Source: Piper betle
Lineage: Eukaryota; Streptophyta; Magnoliopsida; Piperales; Piperaceae
Length of the DNA: 64,000 nt
Direction of reading: 5' to 3'
Assembly (NCBI GenBank): GCA_033002965.1
Contig: JAURVB010014943.1
Span: 1-64,000 of the forward strand
A program made the translations under genes and the position numbers. Positions 1 through 10,900 of the stretch are shown one piece after another. The notes beneath the pieces were generated by a model. That model worked only from the letters and a program-made list of their open reading frames with translations, ran no database searches and had not been told where the DNA came from. The first letter of the stretch is position 1, and each line of letters starts with the position of its first letter.

Positions 1-396
1 TGCTGATCACAGCGGATACCTCCTCCGCATTGTTTTGGAGTACAGCGGAATCGCTCCATCGCATATTAAAATAAACTTAAGGAAATAGTGGAATGTACTT
101 GTTTTGTTTTATCTATTATACTACTTAGTGTTGTAATCACTAGCGCGGAATTGCCTCCGCAGGTGTGCAGATACGAGATTAGGTGATTGACAACCAGAGC
201 ATGGAGCAAAATAAATATGAGGACTCCTTTCTTTTTTACTATTTGAGAAATAAGTGTGGCTACTGGGAAATGGTCCAAGACTGTTGGATCTTTATATATA
301 TTTTTGTTTAAAAAAATGTTAGACATATTTGCTTAAATTTTGAGTAACACTTGCCAGCTAGGCCCACAATGTTGTGACAAATGGCGGGTCGTTACA
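1..396 (+). repeat. B-family LTR, 3' part (cut by window start)
   Basis: The stretch matches in order the 3' part of the long LTR at 55401-59082: the 'gaattgcctccgca' block, the 'gtggctactgggaaatggtccaagactgt' type block, then a GTAACAC...CGGGTCGTTACA end. The terminal ACA is at 394-396. It runs directly into sequence of another LTR family, so this LTR was inserted into that one. The 5' part lies outside the window. Confidence 0.7.
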
Positions 397-1323
397 TATT
401 GGGTACCATTGGAACTGGCTCAGCGAGCCCGACGCATCTATGGTGTCAACATGGTCGGCAGAGGTGGCGGCTCACTGGAAAATGGCAAAACTGAGGCAGC
501 GGCAATGGGGGACTCGATCCGGCCGGCCTGGGTGGCGATGGGTTCTGATCTGGTCAGGGATGCTCACTGGAGCGTCGAAGGTGCCGAGGCGACCACTGGA
601 TCCGGCATGGGCGAGGACGGTCGCTGGCGGCGCGATCTGTGACGAAAGCGCGACGTGGGCGCGGCGCTAGTCGCGGCGGTTCGGCGTCACGGCGGCCGAA
701 TGATGGCCAGGACTGGTCAGGGAGGCACGACGACGCCGTGGCGGGGCTAGTCGGCGACGATCGGCGGTCGGGTCGCGTTGGCAATGGCGACGGTGGCGCG
801 CATGGGGGAGGCATCAGGATGGGTTTTGGGAAGAAGACGTCGGGACGGGAGAAATAACTGGGGTGGCAATTTCGTAAATAAGACTTGACTCGTCTCCGGC
901 TAGAGTCAAGTATAATAACTAAGTCGTATTAAATCCTAAAAAAATCATAAAAATCGGGAAAAATCCCGTAAAATCAAACAATCACCACAACATTATAATG
1001 ATATGCTCTATGACTAACAACCCACCCAAACTGCCCATAACGCGTCCTAACGCGGTAAACGACCTAAAACTAATTCTACGATCTACTTTATATAAAAATA
1101 TAAAAAAAATGACTGGCATACTCACATATATCTGATAGCTCACTCTGTTCTGATGTATACATGACGTTATCATCATATACTTGAGTACGTATGACCCTCA
1201 TAGCTCATACACGCGACTAGCGTCGGCTCAGTACACGTGTTCTGTAACTAACTCGACTCGAAAATAACGGTCGAACCGACCAGTTCTGAATATAAAACCT
1301 TGACTCAAATCGTGGGTTTTATA
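397..1323 (-). repeat. A-family (Tekay-type) LTR, partial
   Basis: It is collinear with about 36535-37439: the 'gggtacc..ggaac.ggctc.gcgagcccga' block, the GC-rich stretch, 'gacttgactcgtctccggct', 'cgcgtcctaacgcggtaaac', and a right end 'gtgggttttata' where the intact copy has ...ttttaca. On the minus strand this is the 5' part of the LTR. The other part is cut off by the B-family LTR to the left. GC-rich open frames inside it are not genes. Confidence 0.7.
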
Positions 1324-1781
1324 TATTGACTGTAAAACCTTTCAAATTAACTCTACTATTTTACACTCAATATAACTGATCAATATGAGTAGGCTTCAAC
1401 CCCCATAAATAAAAGCCATGCATCTTACAGGGATCTTTATTGGATACAAGATGTATTTCTTCACACCCACGCCTTGAGGAGTTATGAAATTTTGTAAAAC
1501 GACGTACATCACCTCGAGCCCCTCCATGACTACATTGATTACAGTTCTATATAGGACACAAATGGTGGAACAAAAAACAAAAATAAACAAAAAAACAAAA
1601 AATTGCAATCCAATCTTCGACTGATCTAAGTTAACTTAGCTACAAGTTCTGAAAAGCATTAGAGAGGACATAGAATTGTAGCATTGAAGGCACATTCTGT
1701 TTGATAATTTGTCATAAATATCACAGATGGTGGGGATTGATGAAGAGAAATAAACACATGAAACTAATGCTACAATGGGGA
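1324..1781. other. AT-rich spacer, nothing recognised
   Basis: No coding frame with family resemblance, no terminal repeats and no RNA signature were seen between the LTR fragment and the hAT-like left end. Confidence 0.5.
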
Positions 1782-2659
1782 TAGGGCTGCTAATTGACCA
1801 AGTCATCTTGTGAACATTTGGCGTTCGGCTCAACTAAATTTGAAACTCAATATTTAAATGCTCAAGCTCGAACTCGACTCAAAATCGAATCCTACAAGCC
1901 AAGCATGAGCAAGGCTGTGTTCATTCAACTCGACTCTGTTATAACTCGGAACTCGACTCGAACTCAACTAGATAATATAGTAAAATAATATGCAAAATAT
2001 TACTCGCAAACTCAAAATACATTTAAAATGTGACCGATGATATAATTTTGCATTAAAATACACATTTTTGGATTCTTCCTGGTTTCCAATTTCCAATCGT
2101 ATCTTTCTTTCACGGTTTCCAAAAGGTTATTCCATGTGTTATCTGCTTATCTAGTTAATAATCATCTATAAAAAAATATCATATAATTATATGAAAGAGA
2201 AAAAAATATTAATAGAGGATGCACACTTAAATTAAAATTTTCTTCCATGTTTGTGGAAAACATGATATGAAAAATACTTATATAAAAAAAGAAAAGTACT
2301 AAATCAAACCCAAAAGAATAAATACAAAACAAAAATACATAAAATAGAAATCAAACATAGAAAATTATGTTATTTTTACAACAATATCAAGAAATTTAAA
2401 TTGGATTAATTTAATTTAATTGTATAGCATTTTATTAGATTTTATTTAGTATTTTTGGGATTTATTTTATTATTATTTACTCGAGTTGGGAGAGAGTCAA
2501 CTTTTATTTATAAAATTACCCTTGCATTTACTTTCTCCCATGCCGAAGCATTGCTTCATCTTCTCCTAGGCAGCTGGGCCGACAAACCTCTGCTTATAGA
2601 TGTGCTGCGTCTCCCCGTCCAACAACCTTCATCTCTGACCACTGCCCCCTCATCCTCCC

Positions 2660-3388
2660 CTGCCCGGACAGTGGCCTGACTTCCTCGACATTCACGAAGT
2701 GCAACTCTTCAGTCCGCCTTTGTCTTCTGGTTGACACTGCCGTTGTGGCCAACCAGAGCCTTCATCTCCGACCACCTTTCTCGATCCATCACTATTCTTC
2801 GCCCCGACTGCAGCCTGAGTTTCCCGGTGTCCCCAAAGTGCAATCTTCCTCCCGACGGCCTTCTTCTTTTGGCTACAGCTGTCGCCGTTGTGGCCGACCA
2901 AAACCATCATCTCTAATCACCTTCCCTAATTCATTGCGTCCTCCTCCGCCCGGACCGCAGCCTAAGTTCTCTGGCGTTCCCAAAGTACAATCTTCTTCCT
3001 GGCACCTTTCTTCTTTTGGCCGCCGCCACAGCCGCTGTGGCTGACCATAGCCATCATCTCCGACCACCTTCCCATATCCATCACTGTCCTCTTCTGCCAG
3101 GACCGTGGCCTAAGTTCCCTGGCATCCACAAAGTGCAATCTTCCCCTGGCGGTCTTCTTCTTCTAGCCACAGCCGCTGTTGTGGCTAACTAGAACCATCA
3201 TCTCCAACCACCTTCCCCGATCCAACACCATCCTCCTTCGCCCGGACCATGACTTGAGTTCTCCCACGTTCCCAAAGTGCAATCTTCTTCCCAACTGCCT
3301 TCTTTTTCTGGTTGCCGCCGCCACCATCGTCGCCGTTGCTGTGGCCGACCATAGCGATCACCACCGACCACCTTCCCATATCCATCGC
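2660..3388 (+). repeat. GC-rich ~140-bp tandem repeat (VNTR), left part
   Basis: The anchor 'aagt(g/a)caa(t)ctctc/ttc' recurs at about 2697, 2836, 2983, 3131 and 3275, so units are 139-148 bp. Each unit carries in order a 'gcaatcttcctccc' block, 'cttcttctggc', a 'gccgccgc..tgtggccgacca' block, 'ccatcatctccgacc' and 'cgcccggaccg'. The open frames through it are repeat products. The array resumes at 6118. Confidence 0.75.
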
Positions 3389-6117
3389 TGTAAAAACTAT
3401 GAATATATATATATATATATATATATTTAACTCGGTCCAGGAAGGATCGAACGTTGGAGAATTATTATTATTATTAATATTATATTCTCTACCCGGTTAA
3501 TTATTATATTTTATTATTTACTTAGTTAAATAAAATACTATTGTTGGGGTATTTTCACATACCCTAGCCATCATTTTCATTTTATATTTTGAGAGGGCAC
3601 GTCCTCCTAACCCTAGCTGCCTTCATTCTCATTTTCTTCTCCTTTTTTGGTGCCAGCTTCCTCCTTGCTTGGGTATTCTTCATATCTTCCTATTCTTAAT
3701 TTTTATGCATGCATATTTTGAATTGATAATAAGCTTGATAATCAAAAGAATTAAAGTCTCAAATGAACAAGAAAGAAAAAAACTAAACTGAAAATTGAAT
3801 CCCGTCCATGCACCAACGAGTCTGAAATTTTGGCATGATGGGCGACTGTAAACAAAATTTCAAGGCAGCCATCACACCCCCGACGGCCTCTCTGGCTGCT
3901 AGGTCGAAGGGGTGACGTCGCCTTGTCCCCGACTGGCGATGGGTGGCTGAATTACACCTGTTAGTGGGCGGAATTGCAAGGGGGACAAAGGTGGCAGCGT
4001 TCCTCTGAAACAGATGTTGTCATGGCAGCTTCAAAGGGTGACACCGATTATTCTTCATCGACAACATCAGGGGTCCATTGCAACGAGGTCCTGCCGTCGG
4101 CACACGCCACTACAGATGACCTTCTCGCCAGAATTCATGGCGGCGAAGGTTCAGATGTGGGAGAACAATCCTCTTCCCTACGTCGTCCAAAGGTGGCTGA
4201 ACTTCCTGTTGTGATGCCGGCCTGAGGTAACTGAACCCCTGATTAGAGCAAGGTGCAAGAAAGAAGTGGTCTTGAGGCTAGAGAAGGACATGCCTAGTTT
4301 GGTGCAAGGATGGAGTTTGGAGAAGAGAAGAACGTGGGGAAGAAGAAGATGGCAATTCTATAAATTATACTTGACTCGATATGGCTCGAGTTAAAAATAA
4401 TACTAACTCGTAATAAATCTTTAAAAATAAATATTCTAATGAGTTATGGGTTAAAGTTGCTAAACTAATTTATTATTGCACGAAATTACCATAAGTAAAA
4501 AAATACGGTAATAATAAACTGTCAATAATAAATCGGTGTACTACAAACGATTAATTTTAATCGGATGGTTATAAGTAATTAATAAAATAAAGATTTTACC
4601 TTTATTGTATTAAATTTAATACTAGGTAAATAAAGTGATTATTTTAATAACAAGTTAATCAGGTAGAGAATGGGTTATTAAACTATAATCGTGTAAAAAA
4701 CCTAAATAGCATAATGAAAATAAATAAGGTTTGAACCTTTATTGAGTTGAATAATTTAAAATAATTGTATTAGTTATATCTTTGAATTAGGATAATACAA
4801 ATTATTTTAAACAAATTAATTGAAAGACTTAATTAATTAAATTTTGATTAATAGTAATAATGATTAAAGATTAAAACCATAAACTAAATCGTCAAGATCG
4901 TGGTTAGGTAATTATCATCTCAAAGGAAAATATACTAATAATAGTAATTAAATACTTGAGTATTTGTTTATAAGTTAATAATTAATTTATCATTAGTGAA
5001 GTGTGAATTATGATTTAGATAATTAATTTAAAATGTAAAGTAAAACTTAAATGATTATGTCACATGAATAATTTAATATTTAAGTTTGTTGAATGTTGCA
5101 TGCTTTATGTTGTCAAATTTTGATAATGATATATATATTAGTCATGTAGTTGCATACATTTCTATTCGAATAAAATTATACTTATGCATAATTTTATGTG
5201 CTCGTTCAGATTAAGAACGTTGGTCACAGTTGCAAGTTCATTTATGAACTATCCAAGTCCGTATAATTATTTAAAATATTGTATTTTCCCTTTTTAGCAA
5301 CCCTGGTCGGTTTGAGCCCAAATTTGACCACATGCACGAAGTGCATCCAGGATTAAGGAATTGACTCAATCCAACACGGGGCCGCACCCTTTAAAATCAC
5401 TATGTATGAGTCTTGGTCGACTTGAGTTCATATCCGACCACCATGCGCTGAACACAACCAGGGTCGACTCAATTCGACGCAGGGCAACACCCCTTGAAAG
5501 ATTAAATACCTACCCCCAGGCCGAAAGGGGTGACAAGGCTCAGTGGCGTAAGATGGCTCATTATGCACTTGTGATACCAAAAGGGTGAGTTAATGACAAA
5601 TATCAGTAACTACAAGCCCTGGGCCAAGTAATGTGTGTGCGCATGCATGAGATGGTAGCTGGATGGGGTAGCCACCCCTCTCAGCATGTTAAGAGCTCGG
5701 CATAGGCTCATAATCACTAAAAGACTCGAGAAATGATAATAGGGATTATATTGACTTGTTTCATTTAATTATGCGGCTTAATGGTTTTATCACTAACGCA
5801 GAATTACCTTTGCAAGTAAATAGCTTTGGACCGAAGAATAAAAGTGTAATTGGTGTTTTTCTTATCAACCAAGGTTTGGTGAATTGATAATAAATTGGAC
5901 TTCCTTTTTATTCTCTTGTGTTTTAAATGCGGCTATGGGAAATGGTCCAAGGCTGTGGGACTTGGAGTTAGTTTATTTTATGCATTGTCACATGCTATCA
6001 GAACATGTTTTATTTTTATGATATATAAATTCTAAACTTATTGCCGTATTAGAATTCATGTTCTTGAAGTTATGTTTACATCAATTATATTTTAAGTAAC
6101 ACCCGGGCCGATTCAGG
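3389..6117 (+). repeat. B-family LTR, about 2.7 kb, inserted in the VNTR
   Basis: It begins 'tgtaaaaactatga' and ends near '..taagtaacacccgggccg', collinear with the B-family LTR at 55401-59082: 'ctacccggtta', 'ccctagc(c)gtc', 'gattttacctttat', 'acacggggccgcacc', 'gataatagggattatattgacttgtt'. The last bases (expected ..cgggtcgttaca) are missing or diverged. It lacks the minisatellite of the other copy. VNTR units flank it on both sides. Confidence 0.7.
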
Positions 6118-6370
6118 TCCTTCTCCACCCGGACCGCGGCCTAAGTTCTCCAGTGTTGCCACAGTGCAATCTTCCTCCTGGTCACCTTCTTCTTCTGGCC
6201 GCCGCCGCCGCCATCATTGTGGCCGACCGGAGCCATCATCTCTGACTACCTTCCCCGATCCATTGCCGTCCTCCGCCCATACTAACAACCTGAGTTCTTT
6301 GGTGTTCCCAAAATGCAATCTTCCTCCCGGTCCTGACCACCATCTTACTCCACCACCGCCACTTTGACGT
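6118..6370 (+). repeat. GC-rich ~140-bp tandem repeat, right part
   Basis: Two further units of the array at 2660-3388, with anchors at about 6162 ('cagtgcaatcttcctcc') and 6311. Together the two blocks show that one array was split by the LTR. Confidence 0.7.
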
Positions 6371-7194
6371 CTCCCGTGCATGTTTTTATTTTATTGTAAA
6401 TAAAAAAACATCACTTAGCCATTTAAAATAATTATATTCATCATTTACCCCTAAGTTTCAGCTTCATTTCCTTATAAAAAATATTGCTTAAATTTTTTTA
6501 AAATTAATGCTATTAGGCAAATTAATACCGTTAAGTGATAATATAGTAAACTTGCAACCGCTTGATTTATGACATAGAAGTGTTGCATCAAAATAAAATT
6601 AATTGCTATTAATTTCATTAAAATTAATTAATATATACAATAAATGAATGTATTAAAATAAATTATATGATAATTAAAAATATGTTATTATTTTATGTAA
6701 TTTTCTATCATGGTCTTTTTATAACCTGTAAGATGAAATATTATTTATTATTATTTTACATCATGGTCTTTTTATAACCTATAATATAGACAGGTTATAA
6801 AATATAAAATTTTGATAGTTTTTTTCAATTTTGGGTTTATAATTCTAAACATTTTATTTTTTTAGAAACATTTACTATTGAATGGTGTCTTTATGTATTT
6901 TGTAAAAAATATTGAAACATAATTATAACGTGAAACGAGCTTTTATTATTAAGATATTTTATATAAATATTTTAATAGACTATTTTTATTAATTTTAATC
7001 TCTATAATAGGATATTTTCCTCCTAAATAAGTTACTTTCAAAATTATAATAAATTAATTTCGAGCTCCCAAACACACTGTTTTCAAACTCCCAAATGAAC
7101 TAGTTTCAAACACTTTAAAATTAAACAATTTAAATATATTCAAACTTAAGTTGAACATAAACAATATAAAAAAATTTAAGTCAATCTCAAATAA

Positions 7195-7198
<4 letters not shown>

Positions 7199-7227
<29 letters not shown>
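7199..7227. repeat. (AT)n microsatellite
   Basis: A run of alternating AT of about 29 bp. Confidence 0.9.
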
Positions 7228-7231
<4 letters not shown>

Positions 7232-7321
7232 TAATTCCATTTCGAGCCGAGATCGGACAAACTTCAAGATATTCGAGTCGAGTTCGAACACAAGCCAAGT
7301 TTGAGTCGTTTAGTAGCCCCA

Positions 7322-7838
7322 TATACAACCCCTCATGCCTAGTGTGTTGAATGTAAAACTATATTAAGAAAAGTACTGAGAATCAAATAAGTTTTTACAC
7401 AGTGAACTGCTGATAGCCCATCACTAAAAGATTGCTGGCCGACTGTCAAAAATTTTAAAAAATGATTTTTTTGAAAAAAAGATAAAAAGAAGACGAAGAA
7501 GATAGCTAACTGATGGCAATACACGTACTTCAAATAGTTCAAATACATGTTCTCTATCTCGGGGGACAAAACATTTTCTTTCCTTCGAAAGAGCTACTCT
7601 GATTAAAAACAAGCAGCAGCCCAATTTGCTTCCATACAATACAAGCTGTTTGCTGAGCAGTTATTCTAAAAATTAAGCATGTTCCATGCTATTAACAAAG
7701 AAACAAAAATAATGTTTCAAACTGGACACTATTCTACCAATTTCTTTAGCAATGGCCCCATCAATTTAGAATAGAAAATAAAATGTCAATGATATCCTGT
7801 ACCCATCCACCATATTTTGAATCATAGGGAAAGAATTC
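7322..7838 (-). other. 3' flank / probable 3' UTR of the O-fucosyltransferase gene
   Basis: AT-rich sequence immediately downstream of stop codon 7839-7841 on the minus strand. The transcript end must lie here or in the hAT-like element beyond 7321. No clear poly(A) signal could be singled out. Confidence 0.4.
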
Positions 7839-7977
7839 TCATAAGCTGTAAGGATTTTGTTTGGAATGACAAATGCACTCAGGGTAGGGATTTTCGTAGA
7901 AGGGCTCTTCAGCTCTAAATCGTCCTCGTCCTTTAATACCAGATGGGGCTCCATACCTTAGCCGGGGAGCTCCTTGC
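7839..7977 (-). CDS. O-fucosyltransferase exon 11 (last)
   Basis: The acceptor is ..aatgttag|gcaag. The first base completes the split Arg codon, then 45 residues are encoded to TGA (7839-7841). It encodes the conserved C-terminal [19 protein letters not shown] block, typical of this family's end. Confidence 0.93.
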
Positions 7978-10900
7978 CTAACATTATTTGTGAAAACAGA
8001 ATAACAGTGTTTATTAACAAGCTTCTTGTGCTAAAGCATCTCCTTTAGTCCAAAGTAATATAAGTCACTTAATTGCCATAACAAAATAAATAACCAGCAT
8101 ACGCAATAGAAATCAACTTTTCATCCAAAATCCACTCAAAATGGTCATACAACAGCTAGAGTAAACTTTTCTTTCTTCAACTTCCACCTGATACCCCAAA
8201 AAGGTGCTAGGAACATGGATCATAAACCAAATCCATGTGATTACAAATGAAAAGTTTTGATGTCAAGATGTTTCTTAATGGCACCAACCACCCTCCTATA
8301 TCCGGGCTTGGAACCAGCAATACATCAACATTGACGGAGTTACCATAGCTTGAGTAAACAAGTTACATTAATTTCATAGAAACTAGATAAACACTAAAAT
8401 AAAAGGTTGTTAGCAACTTTTGGAATTGGTAGAATTCCTTTGCTCCTTAGAAGACAAGAGTGTTGATCCCTTCGTGAATTTCCCAGCTTGTTGAATGAAG
8501 ATCAAAGACTTAACAGGGAGAACACAGTGCAGAAGAGAAATGAAGTTTAAAGAAAGAGGATCTGTGAACGAAGAGTAAGAGAGTTTGGTAAAGAGATTTG
8601 GGTAGGGAAGCAGAAAAGAAGAGTTGGGGACAAAATATCAATTTCCATTCATACTTCAATGACATTGTTTTCCCCTTTTTATAGCTTTCCCAAACACAAT
8701 TCAAAATTTAAATTGTAACTACTAAAATGTGAAAATACGATATTTTTGGTATTTTCTATTTCTATTTTTTTGGTATTTTCAGAATGTCCATTTTTACTGT
8801 AGCAACTAACTACTAACTGCCGTATAATATATCCATATCTACTTCCAAATGTATCAATCCCTCCCTCTTGAAAATTCCCTTGTCCGCAAGGGAAATGTTG
8901 AGCCAAATATTCCATGAATTCCCATGTAGCAAGGTGGCATACCTTGCCATAAAACTTTTCCTTGAACAGAGTGATTTTTCTTATTGTACCCCAAAATCTG
9001 TTCAGGAATAAGATGAAGAACACCTGTGAGTGCAGAAATTGTAGGTAACTCTTTTTCTATCATAAAACGACTTTTGAACTGTTTCTTGAGAAGGGTTACA
9101 AGGAATACATTATGTATTTTACTATCAGGAGGTAGTTGCAACCGGCATGCTAGTGCACCAATTCTTCCCACTCTCAAATGGTCCATAGAAATTAGCAGAT
9201 AGTTTTGTCTGTATGGGAATATTGAAGCTGATCTTTCTATATGGATGTACCCTGAGAAACACCTTATCGTCATCCTCAAATGTCCTCTGTGTTCTATGTT
9301 ATCTGATTTTGTTATTAGTAGCTAGCTTAAATTTCCAGTAGTTTCTTGTTTCTTTTTGAAATAAGTTTCTACGTTCAATTAGTCTTTTTTCTTCTTAACC
9401 CATTTCATTACGTCTCAGTTATGCAATTTTATCATACTCGTTTATTTATTCACTCAAAAGTTTTATAAAACTATCCTTACATTATAATATATTTATACGC
9501 ATCATAATTTTCTGGAAATTGTCGGCATATCTCCAATATCTCGGCCAATCGGATGTCTAAAAAGAAACTAAAATCCGATATGGTAAAGCATGCGTTTAGT
9601 ATAGTTGACCACTTAAAATTTTCCTAGATTTTGCATTTCAATCTGAACCAAATGGCTTAGAAAAAAATATAACATCTTAGATTTTATAGACCTACCGGTG
9701 CAACAAGCTTGGTCAATCACCTAGAATTATGATCTTGAATAGCATTTTCTCTCAATTAAATTTTAAACAAAAAGGACAGTGATTCAAGTGGGTCCACCTA
9801 CCTACCCTACAAAGATGAGAAGAGGATCGTCTAAATCATGAACGACATAGGATAAATTCTACATTACATTAAGGAATATATCGAGAATTAAAAGTTACTT
9901 TCATTGAGATTTTGTTATTAGTAGCTAGCTTAAAATTACTATATTTCTAGTAGTTCTTGCTTCCTTTTGGAATAAGTTTCTACGTTCAATTAGTCCTTTT
10001 TCTTCTTAACCCATTTTTTGATGTCTCGGTCTATACATACATTGTTATAAACTTGAGTATTTGCGGTTGATTATTAAAAAAAATTCATTCTTCATTGATT
10101 CAAATACTCTACCCTCACCCTCCCTTCTTCACACTCTTCAATTCTGATTATGTTGTTCTTTCTCTTCTCTTCACTTAACTTCTTTCCACCACGCCCTTCT
10201 CTATTAGAAATAAGTTCTAATAAAAAAAATTCTAGAGATATATAATACACAAATTATGCGGGTGAGATCATACTATGATCAAGCATAAAACCTAGTGGCA
10301 TGTAGATAGAGAAGTCCTCTACATCCGCTCATATGGATTCCATATGGTGGAAGGAAACACTTGATTGGTTCGAAAACCTTACTGGTTTGGATCTTCCAAT
10401 TCATTCTAATAGGCTTGTGGCATATGAGGACTTTGGATAAACCTTTTACTCCCATTTAACAGATTAAGGATACATGTTAAAGAGATACATTCACTTTGTA
10501 CCATTGTCATGTAGTAAAAATAGAGATAGTTAGATCTACAAACAAATGCACAAAGTAAACTATGGCATTCTAATTATATGTAGCCGACACATGGAACCAG
10601 TATGGACTTATGCTTGTAGGAAAAGATTTAATACTCTTTCAGAATGTGAACTTGTAATAGCACATTAGTCTTGTAGGCATTAACCTATCTGCCACAAAGT
10701 CAGATAAAAAGTAGAAATTAAAAAGATATTTTTTACCTAAAAACTGAATTAGTTCCTCCAGCTATGGCATGGTTAAATTGACATAAAACACTACTTTCCA
10801 TCAACATATCTCAACCACTTTACAAGAGAACATCAGGGAGCAATTTGAAGATGTAGTACCTATCTTTGTGCATTTGCCTCACAAGCTTTGACAGCCTTGG

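Larger units (their letters stand above)
1782..7321. mobile_element. Decayed hAT-like element with nested insertions
   Basis: The left end starts 'tagggctgctaattga' and is followed by subterminal 'aactcgactcgaactc' motifs. The right end has 'gagtcgagttcgaacaca' motifs and finishes '...tagtagcccca'. Both ends resemble those of the well-delimited element at 11968-15124 (left 'tagggttgttaatag', right '...attagcacccta'). No 8-bp duplication can be recognised here, so the outer limits are inferred. Inside are a GC-rich ~140-bp tandem array and a B-family LTR. No transposase was seen. Confidence 0.5.
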
